This document shows positions 18,011 through 26,485 of a stretch of 42,370 nt of DNA, in pieces (positions within the stretch are counted from its first letter, which is position 1; each line of letters begins with the position of its first letter). The DNA is from Actinomycetes bacterium (GTDB taxonomy: Bacteria > Actinomycetota > Actinomycetes > Actinomycetales > Cellulomonadaceae). The position numbers and the translations under genes are program-made. Where the stretch lies: NCBI GenBank assembly GCA_021793675.1, contig JAJYSG010000016.1, positions 1 to 42,370 on the forward strand, read 5' to 3'. The notes under the pieces were generated by a model, which was not told where the DNA came from, made no database searches, and worked only from the letters and a program-made list of their open reading frames with translations.

Positions 18011-18389
18011 GCACGGCGGCACTCTGTACGTTGGCCGCACAGCGCGCATGGGCGCGTACGTGATCCCCTTCGTTGCGGTCCCCACAATGCTTAGTAGTGC
18101 AGTAGTCGGAGAACCGCCGTCTCGCGTCGCAGACGTTCGGTTGACGGCTCCCCGGAGTAGCGCGGTTTCGTTAGTAGGAATCGCTATCGATCACGAAGTT
18201 GCCGAGATCTGGCAGGGGCTCCACAACGTGAAGACGGTCGACTCGGTTGCAGTCGAGGATCTCGTCCTGGCGAGGATGCCGAAGCAAGTGGAACGCCGTC
18301 GGATGAGGGTCGTTGAACGCCAACGCGTACTTCAACTGGCGGACACTGCTGCGGAGATTGAAGCACTCGTGGTCGCCAATGGCTACTGA
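17997..18389 (+). CDS. Unknown protein, middle gene of the TIGR04255 cassette
   Basis: The 130-aa product starts at a GTG (17997) that overlaps the previous gene by 14 bases, and its last codons overlap the next start (18379), so translation is coupled on both sides. The N-terminal half contains a hydrophobic stretch, MGAYVIPFVAVPTMLSSAVV (residues about 18-37), that may be a membrane helix or a buried strand. The C-terminal half is charged and probably helical (MPKQVERRRMRVVERQRVL). I recognise no family. Its position and overlaps imply that it acts with its neighbours, possibly as a small partner or antitoxin-like subunit; this is speculation. Confidence 0.6.
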   Translation: MKSTKHGGTLYVGRTARMGAYVIPFVAVPTMLSSAVVGEPPSRVADVRLTAPRSSAVSLVGIAIDHEVAEIWQGLHNVKTVDSVAVEDLVLARMPKQVERRRMRVVERQRVLQLADTAAEIEALVVANGY

Positions 18390-18933
18390 CTGGTTCGCCA
18401 CCACCTCGGGCGCCTCGCTGGAGCAGGGCGACGTATTGGCTGATTGCCCGGTTTACCGTGTTGAGGCAGTGACCAGCGCTGACGAGGACGCCGAGGTCAT
18501 TGTTGAGCGTTTCGATGTGGTGATACTCACCCAGAGTTGCGACCTTGAGAATGACAAAGTCGAAGATGTGCTGGTTGCGCGCCTCATTTCGTACTCAGAT
18601 CTTTGCGCCAGCGAGGGTCCCTCGTCTCAGGTTCGCAGCACAGCCTTCCGGAAGGCTGCGGTCGACGGCAACCTTCCTGCCTATTTCTTGCTGCCGTCGA
18701 GGGCGCAGGAACCGGGCTTCGCTTGGTCGCTCGTAGATTTCCATAATCTATTCTCAATCCCCAAGAAGCTGCTGGAAGATGTCGCGAGCGGGCGAGGGGA
18801 GCGCTTGAGGCTCGTTCCGCCATACAAGGAGCACATGGCGCAGGCGTTCGCGAGGTACATGATGCGGGTCGGTCTGCCAACGACTCTGCACGACTTCGCG
18901 AAGTTCAGTCCCGACGCGAGCGCTACAGCTTGA
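18379..18933 (+). CDS. Unknown protein with a TQSCDL motif, third gene of the TIGR04255 cassette
   Basis: The 184-aa protein starts at ATG 18379, overlapping the preceding stop. The most notable segment is VVILTQSCDLENDK (residues about 47-60), with Cys54-Asp55 in a strand-turn that looks like an active or binding site. Before it, SLEQGDVLADCPVYRVEAV resembles a small beta-barrel start; after it come NLPAYFLLPS, VDFHNLFSIPKKLLED and a C-terminal helix with FARYMMRVGLP. I recall such QSCDL proteins as recurring unannotated genes, but I cannot name a function. No signal peptide or membrane segment is seen. Codon use is again below the local GC norm. Confidence 0.7.
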   Translation: MATDWFATTSGASLEQGDVLADCPVYRVEAVTSADEDAEVIVERFDVVILTQSCDLENDKVEDVLVARLISYSDLCASEGPSSQVRSTAFRKAAVDGNLPAYFLLPSRAQEPGFAWSLVDFHNLFSIPKKLLEDVASGRGERLRLVPPYKEHMAQAFARYMMRVGLPTTLHDFAKFSPDASATA

Positions 18934-19088
18934 CTTGAAGTAGCAACACAACTCGGAGGCGACCCGCAGTCCCCTGGTGGCAAGGGACGCAGCGCCCCCA
19001 GGCCGCGGAGCGGGCGAGGACGAACGGTCCCGCGGCAGTCGACCCGACGCTGCGGCCTGGTCGTGCCTCCGGTTCGCCTCTCCCTGGG

Positions 19089-19295
19089 ATGATGCGCGGT
19101 GTGAACACCACGAGTGAGGGCGTGTTCTTCCTGGTGCTCTTCGTCGTGTTCTTCCTGACATCACTGGGAGAACCTCCGGTAGGTCGCGGGGCCCGGGCTT
19201 ACGCCGCTTGGCGTTTCTCTCGCCTCTTCCGGTGGCCGTTCCTGGGCGTAGCTGTGGTGATGCTCTTGATCAGCGGGGTCAGAGCGGTCTCGTAA
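19089..19295 (+). CDS. Small membrane protein (up to 68 aa)
   Basis: The frame encodes two hydrophobic helices: VFFLVLFVVFFLTSLG (residues about 12-27) and WPFLGVAVVMLLISGV (about 49-64), with a basic loop between them (RARAYAAWRFSRLFRW-like). Starts at ATG 19089, ATG 19092 or GTG 19101 are possible. No family is recognised. It sits between the accessory cassette and purT. Coding status is moderately supported by the clean two-helix pattern only. Confidence 0.4.
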   Translation: MMRGVNTTSEGVFFLVLFVVFFLTSLGEPPVGRGARAYAAWRFSRLFRWPFLGVAVVMLLISGVRAVS

Positions 19296-19372
19296 GCGTT
19301 CGGCCTGCCGATCGCTCATGGGCTTGCGGAGGCATGGACTCTCCTGCACCTGAGCGCGCAGCCACGACGCGA

Positions 19373-20587
19373 CTACACCAGCCGCACGCGCAGCGCCTCT
19401 GCGGCCGCACGTGCCCGCGCCCGGGCCTCGTCGACCGTCGCGCCGCGGGCGAGCGTCACCGCGACGCGGCGGTGCCCGTGCACCGACGGCTTGCCGAACA
19501 GGCGCAGCTGCGCGGTCGGCACGCCGAGCGCCTCGGAGACGCCCTCAAACACCGGCACACCATCGCCGTGGGCCAGCACGGCGCACGAGGCGGCGGCCTG
19601 CTCGGAGGTTCCCGCGCCGAGCCGCAGCGGATCGGGCGCCGGCAGCCCGAGCAGAGCGCGGGCGTGCAGGGCGAACTCCGAGAGGTCCTGCGACACGAGC
19701 GTCACGAGGCCGGTGTCGTGCGGGCGCGGCGACACCTCCGAGAACAGCACGCGGTCGCCGACGACGAAGAGCTCGACCCCGAAGATGCCCCAGCCCCCCA
19801 GCGCCTCGGTGATCGCACCCGCGACGCGCCGCGCCTCGTCGGCCACCCCCGGCAGCAGCGCGGCCGGCTGCCACGACTCGCGGTAGTCGCCGTCCACCTG
19901 CACGTGCCCCACCGGGTCGCAGAACGTCACTCCCCCGGCGTGCCGCACCGTGAGCAGCGTGATCTCGGAGTCGAACGGGACGAAGCCTTCGACGATGACC
20001 CGCACGGCGCCGTGCCCCGCCGCCCGGCCGCCCGTGCGCGCCGTCTCCCACGCCGCCTCGACCTCCTCGGGCGTCCGCACCAGGGACTGGCCGTGGCCCG
20101 ACGACGACATCACCGGCTTCACCACGACCGGCAGGCCCAGCTGCTCGACGGCCGAGCGGACCCCCGCCAACGAGTCGGTGAACACGTACGGGGAGGTCGG
20201 GAGGCTCAGCTCCTCCGCCGCGAGGCGGCGGATCCCCTCCCGGTCCATCGTCAGGCGCGCCGCGCGAGCGGTGGGCACCACGCGGGTGCCGGCGGCCTCG
20301 ACCTCGGCCAGCACGTGCGTCGCGATCGCCTCCACCTCGGGCACGACGACGTCCGGGTGCTCGGCCTCGAGCAGCGCGCGCAGGGCGTCGGCGTCCAGCA
20401 TGTCGATGACGTGCGACCGGCTCGCCACCGCCATCGCCGGCGCCCCGGCGTAGCGGTCGACGGCCACCACCTCGACGCCGAACCGGGCCAGCTCGATGGC
20501 GACCTCCTTGCCGAGCTCGCCGGAGCCGAGGAGCAGGACGCGGGTGCCGGACGGCGTTCCAGGGGTGCCGAGGGTGCCGGGGATCAT
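19373..20587 (-). CDS. purT: Formate-dependent phosphoribosylglycinamide formyltransferase (GAR transformylase 2)
   Basis: The 404-aa ATP-grasp enzyme uses formate and ATP to formylate GAR in purine synthesis. Motifs in order: [20 protein letters not shown] (residues about 16-35), [30 protein letters not shown], the ATP-grasp lysine region [26 protein letters not shown], and the metal-binding [20 protein letters not shown] followed by PHDTGLVTL. Length is close to the E. coli enzyme (392 aa). I chose ATG 20587 because the GSGELG motif then falls near the N-terminus as in homologues; the frame extends further upstream without support. The N-terminal tail repeats a G-T-P/L-G-T pattern. It is monocistronic and divergent from the amino-acid transporter operon. 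Confidence 0.94.
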   Translation of the reverse strand: MIPGTLGTPGTPSGTRVLLLGSGELGKEVAIELARFGVEVVAVDRYAGAPAMAVASRSHVIDMLDADALRALLEAEHPDVVVPEVEAIATHVLAEVEAAGTRVVPTARAARLTMDREGIRRLAAEELSLPTSPYVFTDSLAGVRSAVEQLGLPVVVKPVMSSSGHGQSLVRTPEEVEAAWETARTGGRAAGHGAVRVIVEGFVPFDSEITLLTVRHAGGVTFCDPVGHVQVDGDYRESWQPAALLPGVADEARRVAGAITEALGGWGIFGVELFVVGDRVLFSEVSPRPHDTGLVTLVSQDLSEFALHARALLGLPAPDPLRLGAGTSEQAAASCAVLAHGDGVPVFEGVSEALGVPTAQLRLFGKPSVHGHRRVAVTLARGATVDEARARARAAAEALRVRLV

Positions 20588-20796
20588 GTGCCGATCCTGC
20601 CGTGTCGGACCCTCGACGTGGCAGCCGCCCGCGCGGGGGACCGGGATCTCAGCACGGGGCGCAAAGTCATTCCGTAGAGTGGATGTTCTCCCGCACGGCG
20701 ACACGGCCCCGTAACATGCCAGGTCTACGTTCAGCGTCCAGCCGGCCGGCGCCATGCGCCAGCGCCGGGTGGACGAATCGCCAGGAGGCAAATCCC

Positions 20797-21744
20797 GTGC
20801 GCAAGACTCCTCTGGCCCTGGTCGCCGTCGCCGCGGTCACCCTGTCCCTCGCCGCCTGCTCGTCGAGCCAGCCGAGCGCCGGCGCGAGCGCGTCGGGCGG
20901 TGCGAGCGCGGCCGCGAGCGGCAGCAGCACCTTCGACCCCTCGACAGTTGCCAAGGACGACACGATCGCCGCGCTCCTGCCGGACAAGGTGAAGTCCACG
21001 GGCACGCTCGTCGTGGGCTCCGACACCTCCTACGCGCCCGCCGAGTACCTCGGCGAGGACGGCACCACGCCGATCGGGTACGACGTCGACCTCGCCAAGG
21101 CGATCGCCGGCGTGCTCGGGCTCAAGGCGAAGGTCCAGTCGGCCGACTTCACGGGGATCATCCCCGCGATCGGCAGCAAGTACGACGTCGGCATCTCCTC
21201 GTTCACGATCAACGCCGACCGTGAGAAGCAGGTGAACATGATCGAGTACTTCAACGCCGGCGAGGCGTTCGCGGTGCCGAAGGGCAACCCGGGCAACATC
21301 GCCACGACCGGCGCCCCGGACAACGTCTGCGGCAAGACCGTCGGCGTGCAGACCGGCACGGTCGAGGACGACGAGCTCGCCGGCGCCGTGACCAAGGCCT
21401 GCACCGACGCCGGCAAGCCGGCCCCGAGTCCGCTGCGGTACACCGCCCAGAGCGACGTGACCACGGCGCTCGTTGGCGGCAAGGCCGACGTCATGTTCGC
21501 CGACTCGCCGATCATCGCGTACGCCATCGCGCAGACGAACGGCAAGCTCGAGCAGCTCGGTGGCGTCTTCGAGTCCGCGCCGCAGGGCATCGTCGTCTCC
21601 AAGAACGACCAGGCCCTCACGACCGCGATCCAGAAGGCCGTCCAGAAGCTCATCGACGACGGCACCTACGGCAAGATCCTCGCCGCCTGGGGCAACACGG
21701 CCGGAGCGGTGACGACGGCCCAGCTCAACCCGTCCGTGAGCTGA
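20797..21744 (+). CDS. Amino-acid ABC transporter substrate-binding lipoprotein
   Basis: The 315-aa lipoprotein has a signal ending in the lipobox LAAC (Cys21) and a Ser/Ala/Gly spacer. The mature part is a polar amino-acid binding protein (SBP_bac_3): [71 protein letters not shown], and [18 protein letters not shown]. The start is the GTG at 20797, preceded by AGGAGG (20783-20788) at ideal spacing. The next gene begins 11 bases after its stop. Lysine/arginine/glutamine-type substrates are typical for this family; which one applies here is not determined. Confidence 0.93.
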   Translation: MRKTPLALVAVAAVTLSLAACSSSQPSAGASASGGASAAASGSSTFDPSTVAKDDTIAALLPDKVKSTGTLVVGSDTSYAPAEYLGEDGTTPIGYDVDLAKAIAGVLGLKAKVQSADFTGIIPAIGSKYDVGISSFTINADREKQVNMIEYFNAGEAFAVPKGNPGNIATTGAPDNVCGKTVGVQTGTVEDDELAGAVTKACTDAGKPAPSPLRYTAQSDVTTALVGGKADVMFADSPIIAYAIAQTNGKLEQLGGVFESAPQGIVVSKNDQALTTAIQKAVQKLIDDGTYGKILAAWGNTAGAVTTAQLNPSVS

Positions 21745-21755
21745 GCGAGCACCCC

Positions 21756-22763
21756 ATGTCCCCGCAGCAGCCGCCTGCCACCCGGGCACCGGAACGGATC
21801 CACGCGGTCCCGGTCCGGTACCCGGGCCGGTGGGTGTCTGCCGTCGTCGTGCTCGTGCTCACCGCCATGGCGGCGCACGCGCTCGTCACCAACGAGATCT
21901 TCGACTGGCCGACGGTCTGGAAGTACCTGGCCGCCAAGCCCGTGCTGCGCGGTGTCGGCTGGACGCTGCTGCTCACCGTCGGGTCGATGGTGATCGCCGT
22001 GGTGATCGCCGTGCTGCTGGCGGTGATGCGGGACTCCCCCAACCCGGTGATGAAGTGGGTGGCCTGGGGGTACATCTGGGTGTTCCGCGGCACCCCGATC
22101 TACACGCAGCTGGCGCTGTGGGGCTTCATCGCGGTGATCTTCCCCAAGCTGTCGCTGGGCGTCCCGTTCGGGCCCCAGCTGTGGAGCTTCACGACGAAGG
22201 ACGTGTTCACCGCGGCGGTGGCGGCCCTCATCGGGCTGGCGCTCAACGAGGGGGCGTACCTGTCGGAGATCGTCCGGGCCGGGCTGGAGAGCGTCGACCA
22301 CGGTCAGCACGAGGCGGCCCGCGCCCTGGGGATGAAGGAGGGGCAGATTCTCCGCCGGATCGTGCTGCCCCAGGCGATGCGCGTCATCGTGCCGCCCACC
22401 GGGAACGAGACGATCTCGATGCTCAAGACGACGTCCCTGGTCATCGCCGTCCCGTTCACGTTCGAGCTGAACTTCGCAACGAACGCGATCGGCAACCGCA
22501 CGTTCCAGCCGGTCCCCCTGCTCATGGTCGCGTGCTTCTGGTACCTCCTCATCACCAGCGTGTTCATGGTGGGCCAGCACTACCTCGAGAAGTACTACGG
22601 CCGCGGCTTCGAGCCGCACGGACCGCAGCCGCACGGACCGCAGCCGACCGGGCACGGTCGGCGCGCGTCCCGGCAGGCCGCCATCAACGCGGCCCGGACC
22701 ACGCCGGACGTCGAGGTCATCGACGACATGGGCCACATGACCTCGCGCGGGGGCGACCGGTGA
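21756..22763 (+). CDS. Amino-acid ABC transporter permease (HisM/GlnP type)
   Basis: The 335-aa membrane protein is of the His/Glu/Gln/Arg permease type. It has a first helix [18 protein letters not shown], the segment [18 protein letters not shown] (the conserved F-R-G-T-P), and the EAA loop [19 protein letters not shown] followed by [15 protein letters not shown]. It is longer than the usual 220-300 aa because of about 20 extra N-terminal residues and a hydrophilic C-terminal extension of some 60 residues with two PHGPQ repeats. Only one permease gene is present, so the channel is probably a homodimer. Its stop overlaps the ATPase start (GTGA). Confidence 0.92.
   Translation: MSPQQPPATRAPERIHAVPVRYPGRWVSAVVVLVLTAMAAHALVTNEIFDWPTVWKYLAAKPVLRGVGWTLLLTVGSMVIAVVIAVLLAVMRDSPNPVMKWVAWGYIWVFRGTPIYTQLALWGFIAVIFPKLSLGVPFGPQLWSFTTKDVFTAAVAALIGLALNEGAYLSEIVRAGLESVDHGQHEAARALGMKEGQILRRIVLPQAMRVIVPPTGNETISMLKTTSLVIAVPFTFELNFATNAIGNRTFQPVPLLMVACFWYLLITSVFMVGQHYLEKYYGRGFEPHGPQPHGPQPTGHGRRASRQAAINAARTTPDVEVIDDMGHMTSRGGDR
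22613..22642 (+). repeat. Two tandem copies of a 15-base in-frame repeat
   Basis: GCCGCACGGACCGCA occurs at 22613-22627 and again at 22628-22642, coding for PHGPQ twice in the hydrophilic C-terminal tail of the permease. It keeps the frame and probably varies in copy number. Confidence 0.7.
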
Positions 22764-23551
22764 CGACGACGAACCCTGACGTGCCCATGGTCGAGATGCA
22801 GGGCGTGCACAAGTGGTACGGCCACACGCACGTGCTGCGCGGCATCGACCTGACGGTGCCCAAGGGCACGGTGTGCACCGTGCTCGGCCCCTCCGGCTCG
22901 GGCAAGTCCACGGCGCTGCGCTGCATCAACCAGCTCGAGGAGATCGGCGCCGGGCGGATCCGGGTCGACGGCGTGCTCATGGGCTACCGCGAGGGCGTGC
23001 GCAACGGCATCCCGACGCTGTTCCGGCTGCACCCCCAGCAGATCGCGCTGCAGCGCGCGAACGTCGGCATGGTGTTCCAACGGTTCAACCTCTTCCCCCA
23101 CATGACGGCCCTCGGCAACGTCGTCGAGGCGCAGGTCCAGGTGCTGGGACGCAGCAAGGACGAGGCCCACCAGCGCGCGGTCTTCCAGCTCGAGCGCGTG
23201 GGTCTCGGCGACCGGATGGACCACTACCCGGCGCAGCTGTCCGGTGGTCAGCAGCAGCGGGTGGCCATCGCCCGGGCCCTGGCGATGGACCCCGAGCTCA
23301 TGCTCTTCGACGAGCCCACGAGTGCGCTCGACCCCGAGCTTGTCGGCGAGGTGCTGTCGGTGATGCGGGACCTGGCCGGCACGGGCATGACGATGATCGT
23401 CGTGACGCACGAGATCGGGTTCGCGCGCGAGGTCGCCGACCAGGTGGTCTTCATGGCGGAGGGCGTCGTCGTGGAGCGCGGCACGCCCGACGAGGTGCTG
23501 TCCCACCCGCGTGAGGCCCGGACGCAGGACTTCCTCTCGAAGGTCCTCTAG
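22760..23551 (+). CDS. Amino-acid ABC transporter ATP-binding protein (GlnQ/HisP type)
   Basis: The 263-aa ATPase has Walker [10 protein letters not shown] (residues about 41-49), Q-loop [18 protein letters not shown], signature LSGGQQQR, Walker [15 protein letters not shown] and the H-loop [15 protein letters not shown]. The [17 protein letters not shown] string is typical of polar amino-acid uptake ATPases. An insertion after the Walker A strand ([23 protein letters not shown]) is also seen in related actinobacterial proteins. GTG 22760 overlaps the permease stop. It ends six bases from the convergent HAD gene. Confidence 0.94.
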   Translation: MTTTNPDVPMVEMQGVHKWYGHTHVLRGIDLTVPKGTVCTVLGPSGSGKSTALRCINQLEEIGAGRIRVDGVLMGYREGVRNGIPTLFRLHPQQIALQRANVGMVFQRFNLFPHMTALGNVVEAQVQVLGRSKDEAHQRAVFQLERVGLGDRMDHYPAQLSGGQQQRVAIARALAMDPELMLFDEPTSALDPELVGEVLSVMRDLAGTGMTMIVVTHEIGFAREVADQVVFMAEGVVVERGTPDEVLSHPREARTQDFLSKVL

Positions 23552-23556
23552 CCGGG

Positions 23557-24222
23557 CTACCGCGCCAGCCGCGCGAGGGTCGCGACGAAGTCGTCGCGCT
23601 GCACGGTCCAGTCGTCGACGACCAGCACCGGACCGAACTTCGCGAACGACGCGGCGTCGTTGCCACCGGTGGTCACCGCGACGAACGCGAAGCCGCCGGC
23701 GTTCGCCGCCACGCCGTCGCCGCCGGTGTCACCGACGAGGACTCCCTGGCGCACCGCCCGCGCGGCGGCCCGGGCCAGCGCGGCCCGGTCCGGGTAGATC
23801 TCACCGAAGAACGAGTGGTCCCAGTCGAACACGTCGAGGTCGAAGCCGGCGCTGCGCAGCTTGACGCGGGTGCGGACCTTCGAGTTGCCGGTGATCAGGG
23901 CATTGACCCAACCCGCCTCGTGCACCGCGAGCAGCGCGTCCGCGACGCCCGCCACCGGGGTGCAGGCGTTCGCCGGCTGCGAGTACCACTCTTCGGAGAG
24001 CTCCTTGAACCGCCGCGTCAACGGGCCGGCGAGGCTCGCAGCCAGCCCGGCACCCTGCCGGATCTCGTCGAGGATCTGCCAGTCGACCTTGCCGTGGCGG
24101 TCTGGGATCGCCACGGGATCCATCCCGCCGACCTCGCGCAGCGCCTGGGCGAACACGCCCAGGCCACCCTGGGGGCTGTCGTCCAGCAAGAGCGTCCCGT
24201 CCAGGTCCCACAGCACGATCAC
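23557..24222 (-). CDS. HAD-family hydrolase (phosphoglycolate phosphatase-like)
   Basis: The 221-aa protein has the four HAD motifs: I, VLWDLDGTLL with nucleophile Asp5 and acid Asp7; II, NALITGNSKV (Thr); III, a Lys in RTRVKLRSAGFDLDVF; IV, GVLVGDTGGDGVAANAGG. The layout fits small-molecule phosphatases of the Gph type. Motif IV reads GDTGGDG rather than the more common GDTxxDxxAA. I chose the GTG at 24222, because AAGGAGG lies just upstream on the minus strand; the frame runs on to 24291 without support. Substrate unknown; soluble. It converges with the amino-acid transporter operon. Confidence 0.85.
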   Translation of the reverse strand: MIVLWDLDGTLLLDDSPQGGLGVFAQALREVGGMDPVAIPDRHGKVDWQILDEIRQGAGLAASLAGPLTRRFKELSEEWYSQPANACTPVAGVADALLAVHEAGWVNALITGNSKVRTRVKLRSAGFDLDVFDWDHSFFGEIYPDRAALARAAARAVRQGVLVGDTGGDGVAANAGGFAFVAVTTGGNDAASFAKFGPVLVVDDWTVQRDDFVATLARLAR

Positions 24223-24353
24223 GGGGATCTCCTCCTTGCGTCGGCGACGTGGTGTCGTTCCACGAGACATCCGACCACTCGCCGGCTCCACCCGGCCGGG
24301 ACCATGGCCCGGTGCGCGGGTCGGACGTCGGTGCCGGCTCCTAGGCTCCCGAC

Positions 24354-25176
24354 GTGGATCAAGCCCTCGTCGCGCGGTGGCGGCTCGCCAACCAGCTCGT
24401 CCTGCGGCTGGGCCCCGGGTCCGCCGCCGGGGTCGTCGCGCGCCTGGCGGCCGTCCAGGCGCAGGACCTGCTGCCCTCGGCGTGGTCGCCGGCGCAGCGC
24501 AGCGCGGGCCTCAGCCGCCAGGAGGTCGCCGAGGAGCTCGACGCCGGTGCCGTGCTGCGGACGCATGTGCTGCGCCCCACCTGGCACGCCGTCGCCCCGG
24601 CCGACGTGCGGTGGCTGCTGCGCGCGACCGCACGTCGGTTGCGGCGCAAAACTGGGACGATGTACCGGCGGCTGGGGCTGGACGACGAGATGCGGGCCGC
24701 CACCCGTGCCGTGCTGGCGGCCGCGCTCGCCGATGGCAGGCACCGCACGCGGACCGTGCTGGCGACCGCCCTGGCAGCAGCCGGCTTCCCGCTCGACGGC
24801 TTGGCGCTCGGGCTGGCGGCTCGCACCGGGAGGCCCACCGGAGGTGTCCGAGGAGCCGCGTGCGGACCTGGTTCAGGCGTGCGACGAGCTCGTGATGTCC
24901 TACCGGCGGACCCGCGGCGCCGTCACCGGCGCCGTCCCGCTGCTCACCCGGGGCGGTGGGGCCCCGCTGCACTGGGTGCTCGTCGACGGCCGCGCCGCCG
25001 GCCGGTGGAGCTACCGGCGGCACGCCCGCGGCGTGCCCACGCACGTGGTGATCGCGCCGCTGCGCGACTGGACGCCGGCGGAGCGTGCCGCGGTCGGGAC
25101 CGCGGTCGCCGCCTTCGGGCGTCTCGTCGGCAGCGACGTGGCGTGGGAGGTCGCCGAGTCGTGGGGTGGCCCATGA
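24354..25176 (+). pseudogene. Winged-helix DNA-binding (HTH_42/AlkZ-like) gene, frameshifted with internal deletion
   Basis: From GTG 24354 the first frame gives a clear N-terminal part of the winged-helix family related to the AlkZ/YcaQ glycosylases: ARLAAVQAQDLLPSAWSPAQ, ELDAGAVLRTHVLRPTWHAV, APADVRWLLRATARRLRR, up to about residue 160. Near 24835 homology jumps to another frame, which carries the family's C-terminal part (CDELVMSYRRTRGAV, PLHWVLVDGRAAGRWSYRR) and ends at TGA 25174-25176. About 150 central residues usual in the family are missing. Both a deletion and a frame change are therefore needed, so the gene is most likely dead. In the continuing first frame the sequence turns into Arg-rich shadow. 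Confidence 0.75.
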
Positions 25177-25186
25177 CGACGGCTGA

Positions 25187-25786
25187 TCACCGGCCCTCGC
25201 CGGCGGATCGCCGACGTGCCTCGCGGGTCGCCAGCGCCGCGAGCACCTCGACCGTGGTGCCGATCTCCCCGAGCTTCGGGAACTGGTACCTGATCGAGGC
25301 GTCGTGCGCCTCGGGGCTGGCGTCGGTCATCGCATCGACGACGAACGCGACGTGGTAGCCGAGCTCGAACGCCGAGCGCGCGGTGGACTCCACGCCGGAC
25401 GTGGTCGAGATGCCCGTCAGCACGATCTGGGTCGCCCCGACGGCCCGCAACCGCGCGTCGAGGTCGGTGGAGAGGAACGCGCCGAGCGTCCGCTTGGTGA
25501 CGGTGATGTCGCTCGGCTGCCGGTGGAGCTCCGGCACGAGCCGGGTGGCCTCGGGCGACAGCACCCGTGCGCCCGGTCGTGTGCGCGCCTTGGTGCGCTC
25601 GGTGCGCCCGGGTGCCGCGCCCGCGACGTTGACGAGCACCACCGGCAGGCCGTGCGCGCGGAACGCCTCGGCCAGCTCGGCGGAACGCTCGACGACCTGC
25701 ATCGCTCCGGTGCCCATCGCCTCGACGATGCCGAGCTGCAGGTCGATGACGACCAGCGCGGGGAGGGGTTCCAGCTCGATGCTCAC
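25187..25786 (-). CDS. Isochorismatase-family protein (cysteine hydrolase fold)
   Basis: The 199-aa product has the isochorismatase fold: PALVVIDLQLGIVEAMG with the catalytic Asp, ITVTKRTLGAFLSTDLD with the catalytic Lys, and the third-motif region VLTGISTTSGVESTARSAFE, followed by LGYHVAFVVDAMTDAS. The position of the nucleophilic Cys holds Gly (TTSGVEST), as in several relatives that do not use a cysteine. It may therefore be an isochorismatase-like rather than amidase-like enzyme, or non-catalytic. The GTG at 25786 was chosen because AAGGAG lies just upstream on the minus strand. No siderophore or phenazine genes are nearby, so the substrate is unknown. Confidence 0.85.
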   Translation of the reverse strand: MSIELEPLPALVVIDLQLGIVEAMGTGAMQVVERSAELAEAFRAHGLPVVLVNVAGAAPGRTERTKARTRPGARVLSPEATRLVPELHRQPSDITVTKRTLGAFLSTDLDARLRAVGATQIVLTGISTTSGVESTARSAFELGYHVAFVVDAMTDASPEAHDASIRYQFPKLGEIGTTVEVLAALATREARRRSAGEGR

Positions 25787-26016
25787 GGGTGCTCCTTGGG
25801 CCTGCCGGTCCGTCGCGGCCAGCGCGCCGCCGGCGCGGCACACGGGTCGACTGACGCCCACGCGGCGTCCGAGGGGGCACGCTACCGGCCTCGGAGCGCG
25901 GCGTGACATCGGTGGGGGGGCACGACCGCCCCACCCACCCCCACCCCGCAGGGACCTTCGCCTCTGGGCACGACGACGCCCGCGCGGGATCCTCCGCTCA
26001 TAAGGGGGTGCTCCTC

Positions 26017-26391
26017 ATGGACACGTCACCGAAAGGGATGGGCTCGTCCGGCTACGCATCCGCCGGGCACGGCTTCGGCACCACGGCGCCCCTCGTCTGG
26101 GCCTGGGTCTGCGTCCTCGTCGTGCCCCTGTTCTTCTTCTTCTCCTTCGCCGCCGCGCAGGGCATCTACGCCGTCGTCGGCCACGACCCGAGCACCGGTG
26201 ACGTGCCACCGCTGTGGGCGAACCTCGCCGCTGCCCTCCCCGCTCTCGCCATCGCGCTCGTCCCGTGCGTCGCGGGCGTCGTCTTCGGCCGGCGGGCGAC
26301 GCGGGCGGGCCATCGGGCCGGGCTCATCCCGGAGGCCCTCGCCGTACTGCTCGGCTTCGGCATGGCGGTCCTGGTCTTCGTCAACCTCTGA
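26017..26391 (+). CDS. Small hypothetical membrane protein
   Basis: The 124-aa protein has a Gly/Ser-rich start and three hydrophobic helices: LVWAWVCVLVVPLFFFFSFA (residues about 27-46), ANLAAALPALAIALVPCVAG (about 70-89) and ALAVLLGFGMAVLVFVNL at the C-terminus. I chose ATG 26017, preceded by AGGGGG at about 26003-26008, over an upstream open extension. No family is recognised. The basic loop GRRATRAGHRAG lies between helices two and three. It converges with kup. Confidence 0.65.
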   Translation: MDTSPKGMGSSGYASAGHGFGTTAPLVWAWVCVLVVPLFFFFSFAAAQGIYAVVGHDPSTGDVPPLWANLAAALPALAIALVPCVAGVVFGRRATRAGHRAGLIPEALAVLLGFGMAVLVFVNL

Positions 26392-26454
26392 GCGAGGCCG
26401 CCCAAGGGCGCCTGGGCTGCCCGGGCAAACCCTGGGGCCGGGGGCCGCCGCGCC

Positions 26455-26469
26455 TCGGGGACACCCCGA
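26455..26469. terminator. Candidate bidirectional terminator between convergent genes
   Basis: TCGGGG (26455-26460) and CCCCGA (26464-26469) form a perfect 6-base-pair stem with a 3-base loop in the 94-base gap between the small membrane protein gene and kup. It could serve both. No T-tract is present. Confidence 0.4.
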
Positions 26470-26485
26470 CACCCGGGCCGCCCGC

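Noticed and set aside
19208..20677. 489-codon plus-strand frame opposite purT
   Set aside because: Antisense shadow; purT shows every expected motif on the minus strand.
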